The position numbers and the translations under genes are program-made. A DNA stretch of 64,000 nucleotides, from contig JAHDXO010000036.1 of NCBI GenBank assembly GCA_023382975.1, positions 1 to 64,000 on the forward strand, given 5' to 3'. Positions 27,940 through 35,610 of the stretch are shown piece after piece. The notes under the pieces were generated by a model. That model had not been told where the DNA came from. It did not search any database and was given only the letters and a program-made list of their open reading frames with translations. This DNA comes from Pirellulaceae bacterium (GTDB taxonomy: Bacteria > Planctomycetota > Planctomycetia > Pirellulales > Pirellulaceae). How positions within the stretch are numbered: the first letter of the stretch is position 1; each line of letters opens with the position of its first letter.

Positions 27940-30690
27940 ATGTCGAAACGATGCAGGTCACTTGGTGGGTCCGCAGAGTACATCTCGACCTCTCCGCTTT
28001 TTCGGCTGACGAGCGGCGGATCGACCGCGGGGATGGTTGTCGCCTTTTTCGTGGTATTGCTGCTGTCGGCAAGCCCGAGTCGCGCCTTCGAGGTGCCTTT
28101 GACGATCTGGGAAACGGCGGGAGTCGATCGTCAGCAGGAGATCTGCTCGACGGGCGTCCCGTTGCCGTGCGGGCTGCTGCACGAACCTGCAGGTCTGGCG
28201 GTATTCGATTCGGCCGGGACAGCGGTCCCGGCTCAATTCCGCGTGCTGGAGCGGTGGCGCGATACGGGCGAAGGACGCGACGATCTGTCGATCCGCTGGC
28301 TGCTGGTGACGTTCCTGGCCGATGTGCCGGCCGACCAGCATGCGGTCTACCATTTGAAGCGCGGAGCGAACCCCGTGCCGTCGGAACCGCTGAGGATCGA
28401 CCAGGACGCGGACGGATACCGCATGGGCGGGCTGACGTTCCGCAAAGATTTCACGGCGCCGTTCGCCTTAGAGCTGACCGACCCGGACGGCAAGCGGATC
28501 GGGACGGAAGGCCAGCAGATCCAGTGGAGCGTCTGGGAAGACGGCCCGGTGCGGGCTTGCCTGCGAGCCGAAAGCGCGACCGATCATTCGCGGTTCGGCT
28601 TCATCGCCTGGATCTACGCCTATGCGGGGCAGAAGCGTTGGGACATGACGGTCGTCTTGAAAAACACGCCGAACGAAGCTCAAGGCCCGTTCTACCTCCG
28701 GGATTTCTCCGTCGTCTGGCAACCGCCCGAGGCGCGTACGGGCCGCGAATTTCTGCTCGGTGGTCAGTGGGGACGCGCGGTCGCCGGATGCATCGAAGGC
28801 GATCAGCCGGTCTATGTGATGCAGGCTTCCGACGGCACGGATCGATGGGATGCGCTCGGGGACAACAATGGGCTGGTCATGGACTGGACGCCGGACAAGG
28901 CGAAATGCAGGGCAGGGCAGGGCGGGTTCCGCGGCTATCGAGTGCTGTCGGGCGAGCAGCAACTGGGTACCGGCGACTTCGCTGCGGGCTGGGCGGCCGT
29001 CAACACGACTCAGGCAGGCGTCTGGGCGACGGTCCGCGACTACCATCATCAATGGCCCAAGGCGACCGAGGTTAACACCGGGACCATCACGCTCCGCTTG
29101 TGGCCCAAGTACGCGCAGGGTTTCGGCGGCTTGCATTGGCTGGATGACTGTACCCGCAAGGCTCACGATCTGTCCTTCCGTCTGTCGGAGACGCCGTTGA
29201 CCGCGGACCAGGGTGAGGCCGCGGACAAGGCATTCGACCATCCACTGGTCGCCCATGTGCTGCCCGAGTGGTCCCTGGCAGCCGGTGCGTGGCGAATGTC
29301 GCCCGAGCGGCGAATTCAGCCGTTCGCGGGCGGCGGCGCTTCAGCGCAAACGGCGTCCGGCCGCAATTGGGTCACCTGGGGCGGCGACGTCTCCGACCGC
29401 ATCCGCCGCCGTTACCATCAGGCGACGCTCGAACCGTTCGCGTGCGGCGGAGATCCCGCGGAAGCCTATCGACTGGCTCGCACCGCGCGGCATTCGGCCG
29501 GCATGACGCCGCTGTGGCTGGACGAATACCAGTACCCGCGGGACGTCGACAAGCTGACGCACGCTCAATACTGCGGGCTGGCACGAAAGGCGGGGACCTA
29601 TCGCCCGGACACCTGGCACTACGGGTTCATGACCTGGAACGCCTCGCATTTCTGCTGTCAGGAACTCTTCGACGCTTGGCGGCTGTTCGGCGATCCGTTG
29701 GCGTTGGAAGCCATCGGCACAGTCGGCCGCTGGTGCCAGGCGTATGTCGACTTCCGCGAAGGCGGGGGCAATCTGGTGGCGGGGACTCGAGCCGACGGGT
29801 TGCCGTTGTACAACTTGTGCGAGGCCTATCGCATCCTGGGCGACCCGTCGATGCGCGAGTCGCTCGACCGCTTTGCCGAATTGTGCTGGCGGCAAGTCGA
29901 CAAGCAGCGCGGCAACTACGGCGTGATGGACTCGTGGGAGGGCGGCCAAGAGCGGTGCGAGAAGCCGTTCATGATGGCGCAGGTCATGCAAGGGCTGCGC
30001 GATTATTGGGAAGTGACCGGCGACCAGCGCGCGGTCGACCAGTTCGTCGGCATGGCGGATTTCATCCTGGCGGAGTCGTCGCTGGGTCCGTGGGGTTTCC
30101 ACTACGTGGTGCTGATCGATCCCGAGCAGAACCGCGAACGATTGGCGCAGAAGCGGCGGGAACTGGATGAAGATTCGCGTCCCGACGGGCAGAAGAACCT
30201 CAGCTACGGGCATCTCGCCTGGGTCATGGCCTGGGCGCATCGCCAGACGGGCGAAACCCGGTTCCGCCAAGCCGTGGACGGGCTCAACCGACACGCCTAC
30301 CCGCACGTTCCCTGGGCGTACACGGGCTACCATCCAGAGCGATCGGATGCCGAACCGCCCGCGGCCATCACGGATCTGAGGGCCGAGCGGTTGGACAACG
30401 GGCGCGTCAGACTCCGCTGGACGGCCCCGCTGGGCGAACCGACACGGTATCAAGTGAAGTGGGCACGAAGTCCGATCGTCGAGCGGCTGGAGTATCCGGC
30501 AGAGAAGGACACGAAGACCAACTGGTGGGCTGCAGAAATCGTCGCCAACCCACCGGCCCCAGCCGCCGCCGGCACGGACCAGTCATTCATCGTCGCCGCA
30601 GCGCCCCCCAGTCCCTGTTGGTTCGCCATCCGCAGCTTCGACGCCCACAACAACCGCAGCGCGATCAGCAACCAAGCGCAAGTGCCATGA
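27940..30690 (+). CDS. Exported PcRGLX/YetA-like protein with C-terminal FnIII, 916 aa
   Basis: I start at the ATG at 27940 (MSKRCRSLGGSAEYISTSPL) with GGAG 8 bases upstream; the frame continues back to 27319 over divergent genes, which is spurious. A hydrophobic signal/anchor (MVVAFFVVLLLSASPSRA) ends near residue 50. The mature N-terminus (VPLTIWETAGVDRQ...) matches the RIFT-barrel domain of PcRGLX/YetA proteins, the PL26 exo-rhamnogalacturonan lyase relatives. A central alpha/alpha-barrel-like part (W-H-Y-G-F-M-T-W-N-A-S-H-F) follows, then a fibronectin type III-like domain (AAITDLRAERLDNGRVRLRW). Probable role: extracellular pectin-type polysaccharide breakdown; activity is inferred. Confidence 0.78.
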   Translation: MSKRCRSLGGSAEYISTSPLFRLTSGGSTAGMVVAFFVVLLLSASPSRAFEVPLTIWETAGVDRQQEICSTGVPLPCGLLHEPAGLAVFDSAGTAVPAQFRVLERWRDTGEGRDDLSIRWLLVTFLADVPADQHAVYHLKRGANPVPSEPLRIDQDADGYRMGGLTFRKDFTAPFALELTDPDGKRIGTEGQQIQWSVWEDGPVRACLRAESATDHSRFGFIAWIYAYAGQKRWDMTVVLKNTPNEAQGPFYLRDFSVVWQPPEARTGREFLLGGQWGRAVAGCIEGDQPVYVMQASDGTDRWDALGDNNGLVMDWTPDKAKCRAGQGGFRGYRVLSGEQQLGTGDFAAGWAAVNTTQAGVWATVRDYHHQWPKATEVNTGTITLRLWPKYAQGFGGLHWLDDCTRKAHDLSFRLSETPLTADQGEAADKAFDHPLVAHVLPEWSLAAGAWRMSPERRIQPFAGGGASAQTASGRNWVTWGGDVSDRIRRRYHQATLEPFACGGDPAEAYRLARTARHSAGMTPLWLDEYQYPRDVDKLTHAQYCGLARKAGTYRPDTWHYGFMTWNASHFCCQELFDAWRLFGDPLALEAIGTVGRWCQAYVDFREGGGNLVAGTRADGLPLYNLCEAYRILGDPSMRESLDRFAELCWRQVDKQRGNYGVMDSWEGGQERCEKPFMMAQVMQGLRDYWEVTGDQRAVDQFVGMADFILAESSLGPWGFHYVVLIDPEQNRERLAQKRRELDEDSRPDGQKNLSYGHLAWVMAWAHRQTGETRFRQAVDGLNRHAYPHVPWAYTGYHPERSDAEPPAAITDLRAERLDNGRVRLRWTAPLGEPTRYQVKWARSPIVERLEYPAEKDTKTNWWAAEIVANPPAPAAAGTDQSFIVAAAPPSPCWFAIRSFDAHNNRSAISNQAQVP

Positions 30691-30748
30691 CCTCCAAATT
30701 CATCGAGCATTCGCAGGGGAGAACGCTTGATGAAGACAGGAAGTAGTA

Positions 30749-30769
30749 GGGCAGGGCAGGGGGGAGGGG
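30749..30769 (+). repeat. G-rich motif, copy 1
   Basis: Sequence GGGCAGGGGGGAGG within a longer G-run, 59 bases after the stop of the PcRGLX/YetA-like gene. The same core recurs at 46066-46082 and 47538-47560, each time outside genes. It could form a G-quadruplex. Confidence 0.5.
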
Positions 30770-30876
30770 CAGCGGCTTGGAGATAGTCGAGTCCGCAGCC
30801 GGTCCCAAAATTTGACTTCGATTCGCGATATCCGGCTATTCTTCTGCCATCGATCTTTCTGCCAGTTCCGTCCATG

Positions 30877-31623
30877 TCAGTCGGCCCGCGCTTCCGGGTT
30901 CTCGACCAACTCCCGGATTACTTCGGGGCACTTGGCCCAGGTCGTTTGGTAGGTGGCTTCCAGCGGCGCGGGGACGTACAGCCCGGGTTCGAGGAACAGC
31001 GGCAGCGTGGGCAGTGCGTCGCCCACGGCCACGGGTTCGACGTAGGCGGTCGGCGGGTCGTCGGCCGAGTAGGCGGCGACAGTCAGCCGTTTGTCCGGCG
31101 GCAGCTCGAACGGTTCCTCTTGAATCGCATCCCAGATCGCCTTGTGAATGCCTTGCGGATCGCGGCTCGTGGGCGGAAACAGATCGACGACCAGCAAATG
31201 GATGCCTTGTCGCAGGAGTTCTTCCGCTTTCGCAACGAATGTCTTCAGCGCATGACGGCTGCTCTTGTTCCCTGGCGATACGATTTCCAGTACGGCGACC
31301 AACTGTCCCAACCGATGCCGGATTGCGATCCGGTTGGCCCGCCGGGCGTAGCAATCGGTCGTCGCCGACGTGACATACGCTGCCCGAGGCGGCGCCTCGG
31401 CCACTGCCGTCCCGCCACCATTCGGGAAATCCTCCCCGGGCCTCTCCCGCCGCTGCAAAGTAATCACATCCGGGATCGGCCCACCCACCGCTTGCTCGGC
31501 CATCGCGAAGAAACCAGGCGGAAGCGCACCGGCGTTCAATTCGTTACGGATCTCGATCGTCCATCCCTGGTGGAAATCGTGAAATGTCCCGGCATCGACT
31601 CGGCTCCAGTCATGGATCGGCAT
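30877..31623 (-). CDS. DUF4058 family protein, 248 aa
   Basis: The N-terminus MPIHDWSRVDAGTFHDFHQG is the family signature, followed by RNELNAGALPPGFFAMAEQ and VVDLFPPTSRDPQGIHKAIW. Members are common in cyanobacteria and planctomycetes and may have a nuclease-like (PD-(D/E)XK) core; here the pattern VLEIVSPGNK, E-x-(I/V)-S-P-x-N-K, fits that. No function is established. Length is normal. It is divergent from the HD-domain gene. Confidence 0.85.
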   Translation of the reverse strand: MPIHDWSRVDAGTFHDFHQGWTIEIRNELNAGALPPGFFAMAEQAVGGPIPDVITLQRRERPGEDFPNGGGTAVAEAPPRAAYVTSATTDCYARRANRIAIRHRLGQLVAVLEIVSPGNKSSRHALKTFVAKAEELLRQGIHLLVVDLFPPTSRDPQGIHKAIWDAIQEEPFELPPDKRLTVAAYSADDPPTAYVEPVAVGDALPTLPLFLEPGLYVPAPLEATYQTTWAKCPEVIRELVENPEARAD

Positions 31624-31814
31624 GGTGCGATTCTCCCTGCGAACGGCGCATCAAGCCCGCGTGCCACCGACGCAAGCTTTTCAACATCCTATCACGCTTC
31701 GGCGCGCAAGGGTATCGTGATGCTCGCCGAACCAAGTCGTCCGACGCACGAGTTCGTTTACAATGACATACCCAGATCCACAGGAATGTCGAGTTGGTTG
31801 GCCCGGGAGAATGC

Positions 31815-32468
31815 ATGATGGAGCCGAACGAATTGATCGAACGTACCGCTGACCACGTACGCGCGTGCCTCTCGGACGAAGGCAGCGGGCATGACTGGTG
31901 GCACAGCTACCGGGTCTGGCGTACGGCGAAGCGAATCGCAAAGGCCGAGGGCGCCGATTCGCTGGTGGTGGAATTAGCCGCCCTGTTGCACGACCTTGGC
32001 GATTGGAAAGCCCACGGCGGCGATGCGACGGTCGGGCCGGCCGTATCGCGCCGTTGGCTGGAGTCACTGGGCGCAGAGTCGCCCATCGTCGACCATGTGT
32101 GTCAGATCGTCGGCGGGATCTCGTTCAAGGGCGCGGGTGTCGAGCAACCGCCGTTGTCGTTGGAAGGCCAAGTCGTCCAGGACGCCGATCGACTGGATGC
32201 GATCGGAGCGATCGGGATCGCCCGAGTATTCGCCTACGGCGGAGCCAAAGGCCAACTGATCCACGACCCGCACCGGCAACCGATCGAGCACCGTACGGCC
32301 GAAGCCTATCTGAGCAGCGGCGGCACCTCGATCAACCACTTCTACGAGAAACTGCTGTTGCTGCGGGACCGCATGAACACGTCCGCCGGCAGAGCCCTTG
32401 CCGATCAACGGCATCAGTTCATGGAACAGTTCCTGCGACGGTTCCACGAAGAATGGGAAGGCGGCTGA
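31815..32468 (+). CDS. HD-domain phosphohydrolase, 217 aa
   Basis: This is a metal-dependent HD-superfamily hydrolase of the YedJ type. The start is the ATGATG at 31815 with GGGAG 6-9 bases upstream. Motifs are H-D-W-W-H-S-Y-R-V-W (first His), ELAALLHDLGDW (the HD pair), and QDADRLDAIGAIGIARVF (distal Asp). The substrate is likely a nucleotide or a related phosphoester, which cannot be told from the sequence. It is convergent with the FHA gene (66 bp apart). Confidence 0.88.
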   Translation: MMEPNELIERTADHVRACLSDEGSGHDWWHSYRVWRTAKRIAKAEGADSLVVELAALLHDLGDWKAHGGDATVGPAVSRRWLESLGAESPIVDHVCQIVGGISFKGAGVEQPPLSLEGQVVQDADRLDAIGAIGIARVFAYGGAKGQLIHDPHRQPIEHRTAEAYLSSGGTSINHFYEKLLLLRDRMNTSAGRALADQRHQFMEQFLRRFHEEWEGG

Positions 32469-32534
32469 GATCCAATCGGAAACGGTACCGACGGTGATCT
32501 GCATCCCGATGCGTCATGGGCACGATCCTGCCCT

Positions 32535-32882
32535 TTAGGGTGACGAAATCAGGAACGTGGTCATACCAACGGTCAGCCGGTCATTGGGTAGGAGGACCGC
32601 CTCGCGAACGTAGGAACCATTCACCAACGTCCCGTTGGAGGACCCCAGATCGCGGACCACGACCTGGCCGTCCCGTCGGTCGAGCACGCAGTGCAAACGG
32701 CTGGCCCAACGGTCGAGCAACCGGAAGTCGGCTTCAGAGCCACGACCAATCGTGACCGGGAGGCGGTCCAGCGGAATCTCGGCTGGGCTGCTGTCCGGCG
32801 CGAGGAGAACGACTCGAGTCGCAGCCCCGGACGGACAAAGGTCTCGTATCAGGCAACTGGTGGTGTCAAGGTTGGTCTGCAT
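32535..32882 (-). CDS. FHA-domain protein, 115 aa
   Basis: Almost the whole product is one FHA phosphothreonine-binding domain. The conserved residues are visible: G-R-G (TIGRGSEADF), S-R-L-H (DRWASRLHCVLD) and S-S-N-G-T (VRDLGSSNGTLVN). It is soluble. Its ATG lies 17 bases inside the end of the degenerate receiver gene, so the two are coupled. A free-standing FHA domain at the end of a regulator operon suggests it reads Thr phosphorylation by a Ser/Thr kinase encoded elsewhere. Confidence 0.9.
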   Translation of the reverse strand: MQTNLDTTSCLIRDLCPSGAATRVVLLAPDSSPAEIPLDRLPVTIGRGSEADFRLLDRWASRLHCVLDRRDGQVVVRDLGSSNGTLVNGSYVREAVLLPNDRLTVGMTTFLISSP

Positions 32883-33294
32883 CGCGTTCTTTCACGTTTC
32901 TGATCTCTTCGCCCACGGCGACGCGTTGGATGGCTTCGACCAGCATCGGTTCGTCCCGTCCCTTCGCGAAGTAGCCATGCGCCCCGCGTTCCCGAGCCTT
33001 TGCGACCGCAAACGGCGAGTCATCAAGCGCGTACACGAGAATCGGAAGATCGGGACGGATCTCTTTGATCTGCGACAGGGCATCGAGTCCGCGGATTAAC
33101 GACGAGTTGATACCCAACAGCACGACATCGGCGTTGCCCTCCCGCGCCATCGCCGCCGCCCCAAACACTTTGGCTTCGCCTGCGATGGCGATGCCTGCCG
33201 CGATCGCCAAGCTTCTCATGCCATTGCGGACTGCCGTGTGATCGTCCACAATCAGAAGCTTGACGCCCACACTGTTTCTCTCATCGACAGACAT
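32866..33294 (-). CDS. Degenerate response-regulator receiver, phospho-acceptor Asp replaced by Gly
   Basis: The product has ~142 residues and is a single CheY-like receiver with no output domain. I prefer the second ATG (33294), with GAGGAGGA four bases upstream. The fold is intact: acidic pair IVDDH, strand 3, then LPILVYALDDSPF, and the Lys in HGYFAKGRDE. The acceptor position, expected in DVVLLDI, reads NADVVLLGINSSLIRGLDAL, with GGT where GAT is expected. Such pseudo-receivers cannot be phosphorylated in the usual way and usually act as protein-binding modules. The stop overlaps the FHA gene start. Confidence 0.88.
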   Translation of the reverse strand: MSVDERNSVGVKLLIVDDHTAVRNGMRSLAIAAGIAIAGEAKVFGAAAMAREGNADVVLLGINSSLIRGLDALSQIKEIRPDLPILVYALDDSPFAVAKARERGAHGYFAKGRDEPMLVEAIQRVAVGEEIRNVKERDADQP

Positions 33295-33423
33295 CATTCC
33301 TCCTCAATCCGCATCGGCGAAGATACTCAGGATGGCCTTCAACACGTCGTCCGCTTCGCGGCCCCCGACGGAAAGAACGAGTGTTGTGCCACGGCTGGCG
33401 GCAGCAGTCCCAGGTCATCCTGG

Positions 33424-33795
33424 CTACCGCGGTCGCCTGGAGCCAAAGACGGCATCTTGCCGGTCTCGAAAGACGGGCAAGTTGCGGCCATAGATGCTGC
33501 GTCGCAGTCGCTGACGCTCATTGCGTGACATGCCGCACAGACGCACGCAGCCGTGCTGGAACTGGGCGAGTTGGCGCAGTTCCAGCAACTGGCGAATCAA
33601 CGGCGGGACCAACGACTGCTCCTCCGCAAACTCCAACACCAGCCGATAGGTCAGGTGCTCTTGCATGACGGCCCAGAGGCTTTCCACCAGGGAACGCTCA
33701 TCTTCCGCATCCACGGTTGGATTCTCGGCTCGCACCAGCAGCCAGTTCGGCCCTCGTTCAACCGCGAAATCCCACGCTACCTTGACTTCCCCCAT
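33424..33795 (-). CDS. STAS-like anti-anti-sigma-factor protein, 123 aa
   Basis: I start at the ATG at 33795 (MGEVKVAWDFAVERGPNWLL) with a near-perfect GGGAGGTGA site 6 bases upstream. The product looks like an alpha/beta STAS domain with YRLVLEFAEEQSLVPPLIRQ and QFQHGCVRLCGMSRNERQRL. The serine usually phosphorylated by a partner kinase is not clear. It starts 20 bases after the BON gene stop. The C-terminus (VFRDRQDAVFGSRRPR) includes strand and tail. It is probably part of a partner-switching pathway with the second STAS protein upstream. Confidence 0.7.
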   Translation of the reverse strand: MGEVKVAWDFAVERGPNWLLVRAENPTVDAEDERSLVESLWAVMQEHLTYRLVLEFAEEQSLVPPLIRQLLELRQLAQFQHGCVRLCGMSRNERQRLRRSIYGRNLPVFRDRQDAVFGSRRPR

Positions 33796-33815
33796 GACGA
33801 TCACCTCCCGACAAA

Positions 33816-34106
33816 TCACGACGGACACGGCAGTGCAGCCACCTCCAGCCGGTTATCGATCTCCTCCACCCCGTCCACCGTGCGGACCCGTTCTTGCGCG
33901 AGCTGTTTGGCGTAGAAGGTCGACACCTGCCCGCGCAGGGTTAACACGCCTTCGTGGAATTCACAAATCACGCGTCGCAGTTCCGTGTAGCCTGACATTG
34001 TCAGATGCGCCTGTGCGTCCGCCTGGACCCGCGGCTCCTCCGTTGTCAGTCTGTTTTCCTGATTCCTTAGCACAACCGCCAGTGTCAATCCGTCACTCTC
34101 CAACAT
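33816..34106 (-). CDS. BON-domain protein, 96 aa
   Basis: The start is the ATG at 34106 (MLESDGLTLAVVLRNQENRL) with GGGAGGC 6 bases upstream; the longer frame to 34370 has no such site. The BON core is CEFHEGVLTLRGQVSTFYAK then AQERVRTVDGVEEIDNRLEV, the usual strand-helix-strand with G-x-V-x-x-I-x-N. BON domains bind lipids or envelope ligands in stress proteins such as OsmY. There is no signal peptide, so it may act in the cytoplasm. A copy of the 34-bp shared element lies 63 bases upstream. Confidence 0.82.
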   Translation of the reverse strand: MLESDGLTLAVVLRNQENRLTTEEPRVQADAQAHLTMSGYTELRRVICEFHEGVLTLRGQVSTFYAKQLAQERVRTVDGVEEIDNRLEVAALPCPS

Positions 34107-34168
34107 GAAAAGCCTCCCGCCGTCGTTGGGCATCGTGACATTGCGTCTTCGTACGAATCGTCGGTGCC

Positions 34169-34202
34169 GCAATTCCGCACGCGAACGATTCGCCGGTAAC
34201 CA
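34169..34202 (-). promoter_or_regulatory. Shared 34-bp element, copy C (upstream of the BON gene)
   Basis: It begins GCAATTCC on the plus strand and matches copy B in 25 of 34 positions by eye. Read towards the gene it runs GGCGAATCGTTCGC then GGAATTGC. It ends 63 bases before the BON ATG. Confidence 0.5.
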
Positions 34203-34297
34203 AAAAAGACCTGCTCGTGCGACCCGGCTACTCACGACGGATGGCACGAGAGTGCATATATTCCAAGCAGTCTGTGCGAACAGGGAGTGGTCCCATT

Positions 34298-34732
34298 TCA
34301 AGACGACCACGACGCTGCTGCCAATTCGCATCGATCCCTGATCTCTGTGGCGTCGCGATGGGAAGCGCAAACATCATACGAAGCCGCGCCCTCTTCCCGC
34401 TCCTCTGCAATCTCAAAAACCAAATCAAGATGGGTCCGAGTCAGGACCTCGTGGAGTCCACGACGGATGCCGCACAACACGAGCCTGCCCGCTTTCTGCT
34501 GCAATCGCTGCCGAAGCTGAATCAGCTTGGCCAGCGTCCCGCTACTCACGAATTCCACTTGAGAGCAGTCGAGCCAGAGCGTCTGACAATCGCCACGATC
34601 AGCCACGTCGGTCCACTCTGCAGCAAGCTCCTCAACCTTCTGATCACAAGCATAGCGCAGTCTGCAACTCAGCACGCGCACAACGAACACCGATCCACAA
34701 CGGTGCAGCTCAAGATGACGATAACTGGTCAC
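34298..34732 (-). CDS. STAS-domain anti-sigma factor antagonist, 144 aa
   Basis: The start is a GTG at 34732 (VTSYRHLELHRCGSVFVVRV) with AAGGAG upstream and a four-base GTGA overlap with the stop of the response regulator gene. The STAS pattern is clear: LWLDCSQVEFVSSGTLAKLI with the Ser-Ser-Gly at the position phosphorylated in SpoIIAA-like proteins, then RLVLCGIRRGLHEVL. It probably binds an anti-sigma or switch-protein kinase and competes with a sigma factor. No such kinase or sigma factor is encoded in the window. Confidence 0.82.
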   Translation of the reverse strand: MTSYRHLELHRCGSVFVVRVLSCRLRYACDQKVEELAAEWTDVADRGDCQTLWLDCSQVEFVSSGTLAKLIQLRQRLQQKAGRLVLCGIRRGLHEVLTRTHLDLVFEIAEEREEGAASYDVCASHRDATEIRDRCELAAASWSS

Positions 34733-35166
34733 GGCGGTGTCTCCTTCGTCATGATGTGTTTTCGAAACGACGTGTCCCCGGCAGTTTGTGCTTCGGCCGT
34801 TGGCCGTTGCGCAGCGCACAAGTCCAGCAAGTGCTCGAGATGGAACGGCTTCTGCAGGCAATGCGACGACGCCACGCCGGTTCGCGCGGACATCGCTTCG
34901 GGTACGGACCGGCCCGTCACGACGAGAACCGGCTCCGATCGCCGAGCCGGTTGTTCACGAACCCAACTGAGAACGCCATCGGCTCCTCCCCACAGCATAT
35001 CGAGGTCCATCACGAGCACATCCGGCCAATGGGTCTTGAGTTTCATCAGGCAGGTCAGACCGTCGATGGCAGTGATCACCGTGAACCCACTCGCCACCAA
35101 GCGACGCTGACAGATTTCACGCCACTCGACATCGGACTCGGCCACCAACACCGTCTTCTGCAGCAT
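34729..35166 (-). CDS. Response-regulator receiver, single domain, 145 aa
   Basis: The product is one CheY-like receiver with no DNA-binding part. Conserved residues are the acidic VAESD pair, the phospho-acceptor Asp in DVLVMDLDML, the Thr in VLVVTGRS and the Lys in HCLQKPF. I start at the ATG at 35166 (AGGAA upstream); a TTG two codons earlier is possible. Its stop overlaps the STAS start, so the receiver and the STAS protein are made together, a pair seen where a phosphorelay controls partner switching. A copy of the shared element lies 188 bases upstream. Confidence 0.88.
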   Translation of the reverse strand: MLQKTVLVAESDVEWREICQRRLVASGFTVITAIDGLTCLMKLKTHWPDVLVMDLDMLWGGADGVLSWVREQPARRSEPVLVVTGRSVPEAMSARTGVASSHCLQKPFHLEHLLDLCAAQRPTAEAQTAGDTSFRKHIMTKETPP

Positions 35167-35610
35167 CGCCAATTCCTATTCGGCCGCGAATGCGGCCTCC
35201 AGAGGTACTTCCCAACGGTCCCGAACGTGCCATCGGCGTGGCGGCCCCTCCCCTGTCACACCGTCCGTCCCCCGCCATCCCACGAAACCTGTTACGAACC
35301 GTTCTCCAGTCCGGCCACCATCACTCTCCATCATTGCACCGCTCGCCGGCGCAGCAATTCCGGGTGCCAACAGTTTCCACGTAGCGACAACGACTAACCT
35401 AGCGACGTTGACCACCCTTTTTGGTCAGGCATGCTGTTAGCGCCCGCATTTGCCGGTTCGGGCATTTTCTAGGTGGCCCGCCGTCCCCATTCTGCGGTTA
35501 GTGCTGATGCTGTAGAATGCGGTAATGCTGCAAGGCATCGGCGCAACGGGGATCGCTCGAGGCCGTGTTGCGAACTTCGCTGGGCACGATTGAGTCTGGA
35601 CGTAATCTAA
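35167..35610. other. Divergent promoter region, 444 bp
   Basis: This lies between the minus-strand regulator genes and the plus-strand CheB-CheR gene. It contains copy A of the shared element. No gene is supported inside it. Confidence 0.5.
35354..35387 (-). promoter_or_regulatory. Shared 34-bp element, copy A (upstream of the response regulator)
   Basis: It matches copy B in 28 of 34 positions by eye. Read towards the gene it has TCGCTAC at its 5' end, then GTTGGCACCCGGAATTGC. The layout TGGCAC...TTGC recalls a sigma-54 -24/-12 promoter, but there are 11 bases between GG and GC instead of the required 10. Confidence 0.5.
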
